From Holophagales bacterium (GTDB lineage: Bacteria > Acidobacteriota > Holophagae > Holophagales > Holophagaceae), in NCBI GenBank assembly GCA_031281385.1, contig JAITFL010000036.1:1-18059 (forward strand): DNA of 18,059 nucleotides, read 5' to 3'. Below the pieces are notes generated by a model. The model searched no databases and was not told where the DNA came from. It saw only the letters and a list, made by a program, of their open reading frames with translations. Positions 7,821-15,997 of this stretch are shown piece by piece (the first letter of the stretch is position 1; every line of letters starts with the position of its first letter). Made by a program: the position numbers and the translations under genes.

Positions 7821-7868
7821 AAGGGGCCTCACAACCCAAAAATAGCTGAGTTTTGCCAGAGGCCCCTT
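7821..7868 (+). terminator. Hairpin between convergent genes (possible bidirectional terminator)
   Basis: AAGGGGCCTC (7821-7830) pairs perfectly with GAGGCCCCTT (7859-7868). The 28-nt loop can extend the structure through CAAAA/TTTTG. It lies between the stops of the AAA/DUF4143 gene and the giant RCC1 gene, where a terminator is expected. No long U tract follows on either strand, so Rho-independent action is uncertain. Confidence 0.45.
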
Positions 7869-7895
7869 TGATTGCATGTCGGCATGAACTATCGC

Positions 7896-10800
7896 TTATT
7901 TCGGGACTAGGAAGCCTGTGCCAATTTGGACGGGGGCATTTTGGCCCGTTGCTGTGCCGTTGCCGACTTGGCCGGAATAATTGGCTCCCCATGCCCAGAG
8001 GCTGCCATCAGACCTGAGGGCAAGCGTGTGGCCCTCGCCCAGCGACATGGCCGTCCAAGTCTTGTCCGAATCCATTGATGTGGGTTGGCTTACTGTTGCA
8101 TCGGTGATGTCGCCTAGGCCCAGATGGCCGTCTTGGTTGTCTCCCCATACCCAGAGGCTGCCATCGGACTTGATGGCCACCGTGCGGCTGTCGAAGCCCG
8201 CTGATGCCGCCTTCCAAGTTTTGTCAGTGCCCACCTGAACGGGGGCGTTCCTGTTTGTTTTGCTGCTGATGCCGAGCTGGCCGTATTCATTGTATCCCCA
8301 AGCCCATAAGGTGTTCTCGGACTTGGCGCTGTCTGACTTGATGGCCATCGTGAAATTAAGGCCCGCCGACACAGCAGCCCAAGTTTTGTCAGTGGTCACT
8401 TGGATAGGGGTGGGTGTTTGGTCTAGGACGCTGGCGCCGCTGCCCTGGCCCAGCTGACCGACCGAGTTGAGCCCCCAGGCCCAGAGAGTGCCTTCGGACT
8501 TGATGGCCACCGTGTGGTATGTGCCTGCCGATACAGCCTTCCAGGTTTTGTCCGTACCCACTTGGATGGGGGCAGTCCTAATCGCTGTGGTGGTGCCATC
8601 GCCCAATTGGCCGTATTGATTTCTGCCCCATGCCCACAGGGTGTTGTCGGACTTGATGGCAAGTGTGTGTTCGTACCCCGCCGCCACCGCCACCCACTTG
8701 TCCGTACCAATTTGGACGGGGGTCTCCCTACTTGTGCGGGTGCCGTCGCCGAGCTGGCCAGAAGAATTGCGCCCCCAAGCCCAGAGGGTGTTATCGGACT
8801 TGATGGCAAGTGTATGGTAGCCTCCAGCAGTCACTGCCACCCAGTCCTTGTCTGTGCCCACTTGGACGGGGGTTCTCTTGTCTGTAGTTGTGTCATCGCC
8901 AAGCTGGCCGTGATAATTGTTCCCCCAAGCCCATAGAGTGCCATCGGACTTGATGGCGAGAGAATGGCTATACCCTGCGGCCAAGGTGGTGTTTCCCGAA
9001 ACGACTATCGGCGTCGTCGCCGCTGTCACAGTCACAGTGCATCTGTCTATCTTGCTGCCGTCCACAGTGGTGACTGTTATTATCGCGGTTCCTGCGGCAA
9101 CGCCCCTCACCAAGCCAACATTGCTCACTGTGGCTATGCCCGGGGCATCGGTGCCCCATGTAACATTCTTGTTGGTGGCGTTGCTGGGCGCAACAATTGC
9201 GGTGAGGGTTTCGGTTCCGTTAACAGCCAGGGTCGTAGTCTTTTTGTTGAGCGTCACGCCTGTGACTGGAATTGACACTGCCGCCGCGCCCACTTGGACA
9301 GGAATCGAACTGTTTGTATTGGTGCTGTCGCCAAGCTGGCCATATTGATTGTATCCCCAAGCCCAAAGTGTGCCATCGGCTCTGAGCGCTACGGTGTGAG
9401 TGCTGCCCGCCACTACAGCTTTCCAGTTATTAGCCGAACCCACCTGCTTGGGGGCATTTATAGTTGTGGTGGTGCCGTCGCCTAGTTGGCCGTACTGATT
9501 TCTGCCCCAGGCCCACAGGGTGCTGCCACCGGTCCTTAGGGCAAGCGTGTGATACCAGCCGGCCGGCACCCCGGCCCAATCGCTGGCCTCGCCAACCCGA
9601 ACAGGGGCTTTCCGATCTATATCAGTGCCATCGCCCAACTGACCGGATTGATTACTTCCCCATGCCCACAGTGTGCCGTCTGACTTGATGGCCACGGCGT
9701 GTTCCTCGCATGCCGTCACAGCCGTCCAATTCTTGTCTGTACCCACTTGAACTGGAGATTTTTCGAAGTCATCCAGCTCGCCTCCGTTTCCGAGGCCGAG
9801 CTGGCCAGAATCGTTCCTGCCCCATGCCCAAAGTGTGTCATCGTTTTTGATGGCGAAAGAATGATTATTGCGCGCCGAAACCGCCTTCCAGTTAGTGGCC
9901 GTGCCCACTCGGATAGGTTCCATGCTGAAGTCATTCCAATTGCCGCCAGCATTATTGCCCAACTGGTCGTAGCGATTCTGCCCCCACGCCCACAGGCTGC
10001 CATCGTCCTTTATGGCAAGCGTGTGGGTATAACCGGCCGACACTGCTTTCCAGTCGTTGTCCGTGCCAATCTTTTTTGGAACATTTCTGTTTGTTTGGGT
10101 GCCATCGCCGAGCTGACCTTGATCATTTCGTCCCCACCCCCAGAGGCTGCCGTCCTGCTTGATGGCGAGAGAATGGGAATGGCCAGCCGAAATTGTTTCC
10201 CAGTTGTTGTCATCGCCCACTTGGACGGGGGCGTTTCTGTTTGTTTGGGTGCCATCGCCCAACTGACCGTATTGATTTCTTCCCCACGCCCATAGCGTGC
10301 CATCGTCCTTGATGGTGAGAGAATGGCCGTCGCCCGCTGCGATTGCCGTGGGAACAGACGTTGTCCCTCCCGTCACTGTCACGACGCACGTGTCTGTCTT
10401 ACCGCCATCCACGGTGGTGACTGTGATTGTCGCGCTCCCGGCAGCTCTGGCAGTCACTAGGCCGCCAGTAGTGCTCACAGTGGCAATGCTAGGGGCGCTG
10501 CTGGCCCATGTGACATTCTTATTGGTGGCGTTGGATGGCGTGACAGTGGGCCTAAGGGTAACTGTTCCGCCAACAGCCAAGGTTGCTGTTTTTCTGTCAA
10601 GCGTCACGCCAGTCACCGAAACAGTGGCGTCTGTCACAGTAACGGCGCATGTGTCTGTCTTGCCGCCGTCCACGGTGGTGACTGTGATGGTGGCGGTGCC
10701 AACGGCTACGCCCGTGACCGCCCCGTTGTTTACAGTTGCAACGGCTGGGTTGCTGGTCGCCCAAGTCGTCCTCCTGTTGGTGGCGTTGCTGGGCTGAATT

Positions 10801-12095
10801 GCTGCAGTCAGGGTTTCGGTTTCGCCGATGTTTATGGTAGTTGTATTTTTGTTCAACGACACGCCCGTCACGGGCACGGCGGTGGCCCCCGTGACTGTGA
10901 CGTTGCAGGTGGCCTTGCGGCCGCCAACTTGGGTTTCGGCTGTAACCACTGCCGCGCCCACCCCCCTTGCCTGCACTCTGCCATTCATGTCAACCGAAAC
11001 AATGGAATCATCGCTGGAATACCAGTACAGGCTCTTGTCGGTGGCGTTGCTTGGGCTTACGGTGGCGATCAGCCTCTCTGTTTCGCCTATGACGCCCAGA
11101 TCTATGTCCGTCTCGCTTAGAGACACTCCGGTGGGGTTCACCTTGCTGTTGGTCACGTTGACAATGCAGACGCCAAAGTAACCGCCATCCTCCGTAGTTA
11201 CCATAATAACCGCCTGTCCGGCGCTCTTGGCCGTCACCAAACCAATGCTTGACACCAAGGCTACGTCTGGCGCATTGCTCGAAAAAGAAACATTAGTGTT
11301 GGTGGCGTTTGCGGGAATCATGGTGGGGTTCAAAAGGCCGCTGCCGCCAACAGAGAGATCCAACGTTTGCGGATTCATCTCAACGCGCGTTGCGGCGACT
11401 GCCTTGGACTTAGAGCCAACAGTCAATGTGGCGCTTCGCGTGGTAAGGGGCGAAGCCTGCACGCTGTTGCCGGCTGACATCGCGCCAGTCACTAGCTGGT
11501 CGAATGTGGCAGTAATTTCGGCCGTGCCTTCGCCCCTTGCCGTGACAAAGCCGTTTGCGTCAACCGTCGCCACGGACGCGTTGCTGGACGACCAAGTGAC
11601 ATTTTGGCTGGTCGCATTTGATGGGATAAAGCTAAGGTCAAGGTATCCAGAGCCGCCTTCTGTGATGTACAGTTCGTTTTTGCTTAGGCACGCGCCCTTG
11701 GCGTATATGGGGCTGGCAACGACTTCAACCAAGCACTCGGCTATCTTGTCGCCGTCCTGCTGCGATATTGTAGCTGTAACCGTGGCTTCGCCTACAGCCA
11801 AGGGGTTGACGACGCCATCCACGGAGACCCAAGCGACGTCGGGTTTGCTGGACGACCAAACAACTTTTTTGTTGGCGGCGTTATTGGGAGAAACGAAAGG
11901 GACAAGCCTTCCCATGTGGTGCCCTACCGCCAGCGTCATCGTGTTGCGATTGAGCGTCAGGCCCGTCACCTCTACGGACGGGGCGGGGGCTGGTTCAACC
12001 CAATTATTTTTGCCGCTGCCACAGGAAAGGTGGCCAAAAATGGCAAGGGACAGGGCCAAAAGTGAGGCAGCCAAGCGGGAGATGGTCTTTTTCAT
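7896..12095 (-). CDS. Giant exported Big_2 / RCC1-repeat protein (two predicted propellers)
   Basis: This 1399-residue protein begins with a signal peptide ([20 protein letters not shown]) and a lipobox-like GHLSC (C25), so it is probably a lipoprotein, although H at -3 is unusual. Six Big_2 Ig-like domains follow (about 42-128, 133-227, 236-315, 321-402, 408-488 and 493-577), with the [11 protein letters not shown] and GTATITVTT signatures. Then come seven RCC1 repeats (about 582-936), one Big_2 domain (942-1024), and seven more RCC1 repeats (1034-1399). Each RCC1 unit is about 50 residues with [15 protein letters not shown] and YGQLGDGT cores. Seven repeats form one beta-propeller in known RCC1 folds, so two propellers are predicted. 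AAGAGG lies 6 bp before the ATG. A role as a surface-exposed adhesion or scaffold protein is inference; no enzymatic motif is seen. Confidence 0.9.
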   Translation of the reverse strand: MKKTISRLAASLLALSLAIFGHLSCGSGKNNWVEPAPAPSVEVTGLTLNRNTMTLAVGHHMGRLVPFVSPNNAANKKVVWSSSKPDVAWVSVDGVVNPLAVGEATVTATISQQDGDKIAECLVEVVASPIYAKGACLSKNELYITEGGSGYLDLSFIPSNATSQNVTWSSSNASVATVDANGFVTARGEGTAEITATFDQLVTGAMSAGNSVQASPLTTRSATLTVGSKSKAVAATRVEMNPQTLDLSVGGSGLLNPTMIPANATNTNVSFSSNAPDVALVSSIGLVTAKSAGQAVIMVTTEDGGYFGVCIVNVTNSKVNPTGVSLSETDIDLGVIGETERLIATVSPSNATDKSLYWYSSDDSIVSVDMNGRVQARGVGAAVVTAETQVGGRKATCNVTVTGATAVPVTGVSLNKNTTTINIGETETLTAAIQPSNATNRRTTWATSNPAVATVNNGAVTGVAVGTATITVTTVDGGKTDTCAVTVTDATVSVTGVTLDRKTATLAVGGTVTLRPTVTPSNATNKNVTWASSAPSIATVSTTGGLVTARAAGSATITVTTVDGGKTDTCVVTVTGGTTSVPTAIAAGDGHSLTIKDDGTLWAWGRNQYGQLGDGTQTNRNAPVQVGDDNNWETISAGHSHSLAIKQDGSLWGWGRNDQGQLGDGTQTNRNVPKKIGTDNDWKAVSAGYTHTLAIKDDGSLWAWGQNRYDQLGNNAGGNWNDFSMEPIRVGTATNWKAVSARNNHSFAIKNDDTLWAWGRNDSGQLGLGNGGELDDFEKSPVQVGTDKNWTAVTACEEHAVAIKSDGTLWAWGSNQSGQLGDGTDIDRKAPVRVGEASDWAGVPAGWYHTLALRTGGSTLWAWGRNQYGQLGDGTTTTINAPKQVGSANNWKAVVAGSTHTVALRADGTLWAWGYNQYGQLGDSTNTNSSIPVQVGAAAVSIPVTGVTLNKKTTTLAVNGTETLTAIVAPSNATNKNVTWGTDAPGIATVSNVGLVRGVAAGTAIITVTTVDGSKIDRCTVTVTAATTPIVVSGNTTLAAGYSHSLAIKSDGTLWAWGNNYHGQLGDDTTTDKRTPVQVGTDKDWVAVTAGGYHTLAIKSDNTLWAWGRNSSGQLGDGTRTSRETPVQIGTDKWVAVAAGYEHTLAIKSDNTLWAWGRNQYGQLGDGTTTAIRTAPIQVGTDKTWKAVSAGTYHTVAIKSEGTLWAWGLNSVGQLGQGSGASVLDQTPTPIQVTTDKTWAAVSAGLNFTMAIKSDSAKSENTLWAWGYNEYGQLGISSKTNRNAPVQVGTDKTWKAASAGFDSRTVAIKSDGSLWVWGDNQDGHLGLGDITDATVSQPTSMDSDKTWTAMSLGEGHTLALRSDGSLWAWGANYSGQVGNGTATGQNAPVQIGTGFLVPK
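7899..8996 (-). repeat. Seven RCC1 repeats, second block (C-terminal propeller)
   Basis: Residues 1034-1399 contain seven units, counted by their LWAWG or LWVWG cores at about residues 1054, 1104, 1153, 1204, 1263, 1314 and 1367. Unit 5 has an insert (SDSAKSEN) and unit 4 a longer loop ([13 protein letters not shown]). The last unit ends at the C-terminus, so the propeller is apparently complete. Confidence 0.85.
9012..9272 (-). repeat. Seventh Big_2 domain, linker between the two RCC1 blocks
   Basis: Residues 942-1028 start [17 protein letters not shown] and include [10 protein letters not shown] and [14 protein letters not shown]. It is closest in wording to Big_2 domain 6 (residues 493-577), which also directly precedes an RCC1 block. 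This suggests that a Big_2+RCC1x7 module was duplicated. Confidence 0.85.
9276..10352 (-). repeat. Seven RCC1 repeats, first block
   Basis: Residues 582-940 contain seven units, with LWAWG or LWGWG cores at about residues 601, 651, 701, 755, 809, 860 and 910. At DNA level a 26-base stretch is exactly repeated one blade apart (10084-10109 and 10234-10259, offset 150 bp, in frame). That is sequence that could recombine to add or remove a blade. Confidence 0.85.
10365..11969 (-). repeat. Six tandem Big_2 (bacterial Ig-like) domains
   Basis: Residues 43-577 carry six units of about 80-95 residues. Each begins VTGVTL-like, contains PSNAT with VTW/SS, and ends in a [19 protein letters not shown] strand. 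The first three are the most diverged and the fifth and sixth are nearly identical in places, indicating more recent duplication toward the RCC1 side. Confidence 0.85.
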
Positions 12096-12474
12096 GGGAA
12101 ACCTCTTAAAACAGGGGTCAGGGACTAGTTAAGGTTTAGGACAAAGAGGGCAGGAATAAATTAGGCGGCTTCAACGCGCTGATTTTTTTAATTGGCGGAT
12201 TGATCGCGTGACGCCCCCGCCTGTGGCACCCTACTCGGAGCCATCTCCCAAGCATCTGCCCGAGAATACATCGAACATCTGTGCGGCTGTCCATGTCGTC
12301 CACCATAATCATAATTGGTTCCCGCTGGCGCTTGAGATAAGGCACCAAAATAATATAGCATGACCTTGAAAAAATGAAAATTCCAAAATCATTCAGTTGC
12401 CTTTGCTGGGGGCGGACTCTTTTTTCATTTGCCCTTGCAGTTCATTCAATTTTCCTACACAAAAAAAATCAAAT
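12096..12474. other. Divergent intergenic region between the RCC1 gene and hisC
   Basis: No credible gene is seen. The first part holds a degenerate repeat (ACAGGGGTCAGGGACTAG at 12111-12128). A minus-strand reading frame of 70 codons (12136-12348) has no recognisable motif. A weak minus-strand -10 candidate TATATT lies near 12353-12358, about 260 bp from the RCC1 start, and could serve it with a long leader. Confidence 0.45.
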
Positions 12475-12483
12475 TGGTATAAT
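12475..12483 (+). promoter_or_regulatory. Extended -10 promoter of hisC
   Basis: TGGTATAAT (TG-N-TATAAT, 12475-12483) is a textbook extended -10 element. No good -35 lies 17 bp upstream, as is common for this promoter class; an A8 tract is there instead. Transcription would begin near 12490, only a few bases before the GTG at 12495. This supports the ATG at 12528 as the true hisC start. Confidence 0.6.
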
Positions 12484-12527
12484 AAAGGTGGACAGTGTTT
12501 ACGCATCGTTATTTTTTGGAGCTCGGC

Positions 12528-13661
12528 ATGGACGAAGCAGTTCCCAGCAACTTTGAGCTATTAGAAAAGATTCCGCTGTACGTCCCTGGAAAGCCAATAC
12601 AGGAAGTCAAAAGGGAGTACGGCCTGTCCAAGGTGGTAAAGCTTGCATCTAACGAGAACCCGTGGGGGCCCTCACAGGCCGTTAAAGACAGAATCAGCGA
12701 AATCGTCAGCGGCAACGATGACGAGGGGCTTGGGCTTTACCCCGTCTCCGATGGCTACTATCTGCGAAAGGCCATCTCCGAGCGAAAGGGCGTAAAACTG
12801 GGCCAGATCGTCCTAGGCAACGGCAGCGCCGAATTGATAGAGATGGCGGCCAAAGCCTGCTTGATAAACGGCGGCAGCGCTGTGATGCCAAAGCACAGTT
12901 TCGCAATTGCCAACATCGCGGCACAGGCGAGCGGGGGCTATGTCATAGAGACCTCTGCCACTGCGACCGAGGTTGACGTGGACGCAATAATAAAGGGCAT
13001 AAAACCATGCACCAAGATGGTGTACATCGCCAACGTCAACAACCCCACCGGCGTTGAAATCGGGCGCGATGGCATCGAAAGGTTGGTCAAAGAAATCAGG
13101 AAAGACATACTGCTGGTCATTGACCAAGCCTATGCGGAGTACTCTTCTCCCGATACATCCCCCGACGCGACGCCTTTTTTGAATGACAGGGAAAACTTTT
13201 TGATCCTGCACACTTTCTCCAAGATATACGCGCTTGCGGCGCTAAGGGTGGGGTACGGGCTTGGCAGCGAAAAGATAATCACGCTGCTGGAGCGCGTACG
13301 CAGCCCCTTCAACACCAACTCGCTGGCCCAGGCCGCAGCGGAAGTGGCCATCAGGGACTTGGACTTTGTCAAGTTATGCCGAGAAAAAAACCAAGCTGCG
13401 CGAAAAACGTTCTTTGCAGAAGCCGCCAAGCACCGCTGCAAGGCCACCGGCGACGCTGGCAACTTCGTGCTTTTGGAGTGCGCCATTCCGGCTCAAGAGT
13501 TCTTCATCGAGCTATTGAAAAAATCCGTGATCGTCCGCCCCATGCACGGGTACAACCTGCCCTACCACCAGCGCGTCTCTCTGGGCCGCGAGGAAGAAAT
13601 GGAAGCGTTTTGGGCCACCGCTGGACCGATGATGGACAGCAAAGCCTTTAGCAAAACCTAA
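12528..13661 (+). CDS. hisC: Histidinol-phosphate aminotransferase
   Basis: HisC is a PLP-dependent class I/II aminotransferase that converts imidazole acetol-phosphate and glutamate to histidinol-phosphate in histidine synthesis. The protein (377 residues) opens with the family motif KIPLYVPGKPIQEVKREYG and LASNENPWGPS. It carries NNPTG (residues 171-175), DQAYAEY (199-205, with the cofactor-contacting D199 and Y202) and TFSKIYALAALRVGYG, with PLP lysine K232. I chose ATG 12528 because GGAG lies 6 bp upstream and the promoter predicts a start near 12490. A GTG at 12495 would add 11 residues. It is not beside other his genes. Some HisC-like enzymes also act on aromatic amino acids, so substrate specificity is inferred. 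Confidence 0.92.
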   Translation: MDEAVPSNFELLEKIPLYVPGKPIQEVKREYGLSKVVKLASNENPWGPSQAVKDRISEIVSGNDDEGLGLYPVSDGYYLRKAISERKGVKLGQIVLGNGSAELIEMAAKACLINGGSAVMPKHSFAIANIAAQASGGYVIETSATATEVDVDAIIKGIKPCTKMVYIANVNNPTGVEIGRDGIERLVKEIRKDILLVIDQAYAEYSSPDTSPDATPFLNDRENFLILHTFSKIYALAALRVGYGLGSEKIITLLERVRSPFNTNSLAQAAAEVAIRDLDFVKLCREKNQAARKTFFAEAAKHRCKATGDAGNFVLLECAIPAQEFFIELLKKSVIVRPMHGYNLPYHQRVSLGREEEMEAFWATAGPMMDSKAFSKT

Positions 13662-13680
13662 CTGATTTTCGACAGTGAAC

Positions 13681-13971
13681 CCCTAAGAGGCGCAGCCTTC
13701 CATATCCGCTCACCGCTGGCGCGGCTCGCTTCATTCCACTTTAATGTAGCCAATCGCCGTAAAGTCTTTGACGCTGCCTTATACCGATTTGCTATCAAAG
13801 ATTGCATAATCGGTATAAGGCGGCGGGAACCGACGCCCGCAAGTTTTTGAAAATGCTGGGTTTCCCAGCGTTTTCAAAAACTTTGGCGTACAGCGTTCAA
13901 TGTCAATTGAACGCAATTTGCTATTAGCAGCGTCAAAGCCAACGCCGATTTTGGCTACATTCCTCTTAGGG
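13681..13971. repeat. Nested palindromic multi-hairpin element after hisC
   Basis: About 290 bp without a gene, built of nested inverted repeats. The outermost arms are CCCTAAGAGG (13681-13690) with CCTCTTAGGG (13962-13971). Inside these are AATGTAGCCAA (13743-13753) with TTGGCTACATT (13951-13961), and CTTTGACGCTGC (13766-13777) with GCAGCGTCAAAG (13927-13938). Three hairpins fill the centre: an 18-bp stem with one mismatch (13772-13789 / 13808-13825), a 20-bp stem with a single G-T pair and a 3-base loop (13841-13860 / 13864-13883), and a 9-bp stem (13893-13901 / 13906-13914). It could be a MITE-like insertion or a structured RNA. No flanking target duplication is obvious. Confidence 0.8.
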
Positions 13972-13991
13972 CATTCGCCCCTTTAGAGAAG

Positions 13992-14094
13992 ATTGACAAT
14001 TCACTGCGGACAATTGACAATGGTTGAATGATGGATCATTGCAATGGTTTGGGTTGTTTTTGCAAGTACTCCAATTAATAATGGACAATTGACG
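13992..14094 (+). repeat. Dispersed AATTGACAATT repeat region, copy B (upstream of ychF)
   Basis: 13992-14023 reads ATTGACAATT, six bases, then GGACAATTGACAATGG, identical to copy A (complement of 4064-4095) at 26 of 32 positions. It is followed by TTTTGCAAGT (14058-14067), also found in copy A, and another GGACAATTGAC unit (14083-14093). It contains TTGACA (13993-13998) 17 bp from GACAAT (14016-14021) and points toward ychF, whose ATG begins 109 bp downstream. It may provide a promoter. Confidence 0.65.
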
Positions 14095-14132
14095 GTGCGC
14101 CCTCCGGCGCGTTCGCGCTTTTGGAGAGTGAA

Positions 14133-15233
14133 ATGGCTGTAAGGTGTGGCATAGTGGGCTTGCCGGGCGCGGGCAAATCCGTTTTGTTCAACGCGATGAC
14201 AAAGGGCAGCGCCGCCAGCGGCAATTTTTTGTTTTGCACGACATCTGCAACCACTGGCGTGGTGGACGTTCCCGATGACAGGCTGCACAAACTGGCGGAA
14301 ATTGAGAAGCCCCAAAAAATAATACACGCCACGCAAGAATTTGTTGACATCCCTGGGCTGGTCAGGGGTTCGAGCAAGGGTGAGGGCCTGGGCAACAGCT
14401 TTTTGAGCGACATCCGCGACATGCACGCCATAGTACAAGTGGTGCGCTGCTTTGAAAACCCCGATGTGCCGCATGTTGACGGAGCGCTGGATCCTCTAAG
14501 GGACTTGGACACCATTGACATGGAGCTGATCATCAAGGACATGGAAGTCCTTGAAAAGTCGCTGGAGAGAAACCAAAAGACAGCTAGGTCGGGCAACAAA
14601 GAGTCCATCGCTATGGTGGCCACACTTGAAAAACTGCTTGCCGCGCTGAATGATGGCAGATGGGCATCCACCGTAGAGCTAGACAAAGACCAGCTTTTTT
14701 CGCTGAAGAGCTACTGCCTTCTCACACAGAAGCCCATGCTGCTGGTGGGCAACATAGACGAAAAAGACATCCCCTGCCCTTCCGCCAGCTCGCACTACGC
14801 GGCACTTGAGAAGGCCGCGGCCCAGAGGGGCCTGCCCCTCATCCCAATATGCGCCAAACTGGAGGCCGACTTGGCCCAGATGGAGCCAGACGACCGCGCA
14901 GTGTTCATGGATGAGGCTGGACTGAAAGAGCCTGGCCTCACATGCCTGATAAGGGCCAGTTTCGCGCTACTGAACTTGCAGACATTCTTCACCGCCGGGC
15001 CAAAGGAAGTGCGGGCCTGGACTATACCAGTCGGCGCAACTGCCCCGCAGGCCGCCGGTGCCATCCACAGCGACTTCGAGCGCGGCTTCATTCGCGCCAA
15101 GGTAATATCCTTCGACGACTTTGTGGCGCACAAGGGCGAACATGGCGCAAAAGAGGCCGGCAAGCAGAGGCAAGAGGGTAAATCCTACATCGTCAAGGAC
15201 AGCGACGTGGTGGAGTTTTTGTTCAACGTATAG
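14133..15233 (+). CDS. ychF: Ribosome-binding ATPase/GTPase YchF (OLA1 homologue)
   Basis: YchF is a universally conserved Obg-family P-loop NTPase that prefers ATP, binds ribosomes and affects oxidative-stress responses and translation fidelity. The protein shows GIVGLPGAGKS (residues 6-16, Walker A), VDIPGLVRGSSKGEGLGN (71-88, switch II) and NIDE (207-210) in place of the usual NKxD, the feature linked to ATP use in this family. The C-terminal TGS domain includes FTAGPKEVRAW, GAIHSDFERGFIRAKVI and SDVVEFLFNV. Length (366) is normal. The ATG at 14133 is preceded by GGAGAG; the in-frame TTG at 14121 overlaps that ribosome site and is rejected. It is a single gene between a repeat-rich region and convergent pgpA. 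Confidence 0.95.
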   Translation: MAVRCGIVGLPGAGKSVLFNAMTKGSAASGNFLFCTTSATTGVVDVPDDRLHKLAEIEKPQKIIHATQEFVDIPGLVRGSSKGEGLGNSFLSDIRDMHAIVQVVRCFENPDVPHVDGALDPLRDLDTIDMELIIKDMEVLEKSLERNQKTARSGNKESIAMVATLEKLLAALNDGRWASTVELDKDQLFSLKSYCLLTQKPMLLVGNIDEKDIPCPSASSHYAALEKAAAQRGLPLIPICAKLEADLAQMEPDDRAVFMDEAGLKEPGLTCLIRASFALLNLQTFFTAGPKEVRAWTIPVGATAPQAAGAIHSDFERGFIRAKVISFDDFVAHKGEHGAKEAGKQRQEGKSYIVKDSDVVEFLFNV

Positions 15234-15304
15234 AGCTAGAGGTCAGAAATCAGGGATCAGTGGCCACGCACGGCACTTTTCGCCGCATCATTTTTTCCTA
15301 GCCC

Positions 15305-15859
15305 CTACAGCCAAATCGCCATGTTCGCCACCGTCAGCACAATGGCGGCATACACTCCGGCGGCCACGTCGTCCAAGGTTATGCCCCATCCGCCTGGCAG
15401 GGCTTCAAGCTTGCAGATGGGCCAAGGCTTCCAAATGTCGAATACGCGGAACAGCAGGAACGCGACCAACATGCCGGAAAAAGCCAACTTCCACCCGCCA
15501 CTGTCCATCGCCAGTTCAGCCTCGTGCCTTGTGGGCCAGAGGGCTATCCACATTCCTGCCCACTCGTCGCAGACTATGTAGCTTGGGTCGCTTTCCCCCA
15601 CCTGGCGGGCCACCATCCCCGACGCTTTGACAGAAACAAAGACCAGCAACAGAGTGGCGGCTGCAAGGATGCATTCGAAGGCGATGGCAGGGAGGAACCT
15701 AATAATATAGATGACCACAAACCAGGCGCCCCAGCCGGCGAGGCTACCCCAAGTGCCTGGGGCTGGATTTAGTTTGCCGCTCCAAAGGCCAGTGGCGGCC
15801 CACCAAGCCCAAGCAGGAGCATCTTTTTTTTCGTACTCAGGCATGGCTAAGAACTCCAT
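15305..15859 (-). CDS. pgpA: Phosphatidylglycerophosphatase A
   Basis: PgpA dephosphorylates phosphatidylglycerol phosphate to phosphatidylglycerol at the inner membrane. The 184-residue protein has the conserved GKLNPAPGTWGSL (residues 28-40), DPSYIVCDEWAGM (91-103, with the acidic pair of the active site), FRVFDIWKPWPI (137-148) and LPGGWGITLDDVAAGVYAA (154-172). Hydrophobic segments (about 43-60, 64-79, 124-140 and 165-183) fit the four-helix membrane fold. I chose the ATG at complement 15857-15859, 7 bp after AAGGTG. A TTG at 15877 would add six residues but has no ribosome site; a second ATG at 15844 is also possible. It follows rimO on the same strand after 138 bp containing a hairpin, so it may be transcribed separately. 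Confidence 0.92.
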   Translation of the reverse strand: MEFLAMPEYEKKDAPAWAWWAATGLWSGKLNPAPGTWGSLAGWGAWFVVIYIIRFLPAIAFECILAAATLLLVFVSVKASGMVARQVGESDPSYIVCDEWAGMWIALWPTRHEAELAMDSGGWKLAFSGMLVAFLLFRVFDIWKPWPICKLEALPGGWGITLDDVAAGVYAAIVLTVANMAIWL

Positions 15860-15965
15860 GTTGACGCACCTTCTCAACGGCTGGCATCAATAACAACTGG
15901 GCATTGGTCGTTTGGAACATCATTATTGAAAATCCTAGCACGATCCGCGTGAAAGGGAAAATTGG

Positions 15966-15994
15966 CAGCTTAGACCTCTCTAAACTCTAAGCTG
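15966..15994 (-). terminator. Hairpin directly after rimO (possible terminator)
   Basis: CAGCTTAGA (15966-15974) pairs perfectly with TCTAAGCTG (15986-15994), with an 11-nt loop. It begins 3 bp after the rimO stop on the minus strand and is followed by CCAATTTTCCC, a short U-rich stretch. It could terminate rimO or attenuate read-through into pgpA. Confidence 0.45.
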
Positions 15995-15997
15995 GCA

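Noticed and set aside
7981..10797. Several long plus-strand frames opposite the giant RCC1/Big_2 gene
   Set aside because: They are repetitive shadows of the repeat-coding strand. Their periodic Cys/Pro/Ser-rich text mirrors the RCC1 and Big_2 codons.
12136..12348. Minus-strand reading frame of 70 codons between the RCC1 gene and hisC
   Set aside because: It starts at GTG with no clear ribosome site and has no recognisable motif. It overlaps a repeat-like stretch at its end. I could not support it as a gene.
12374..12556. Plus-strand frame with a hydrophobic N-terminus before hisC
   Set aside because: It overlaps the extended -10 promoter and the hisC start in another frame and has no ribosome site.
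13777..13820. 13-bp hairpin as a simple hisC terminator
   Set aside because: It lies more than 110 bp after the hisC stop and has no U tract. It is better explained as part of the larger palindromic element.
14121..14132. TTG at 14121 as the ychF start
   Set aside because: It overlaps the GGAGAG ribosome site of the ATG at 14133, which gives the standard YchF N-terminus.
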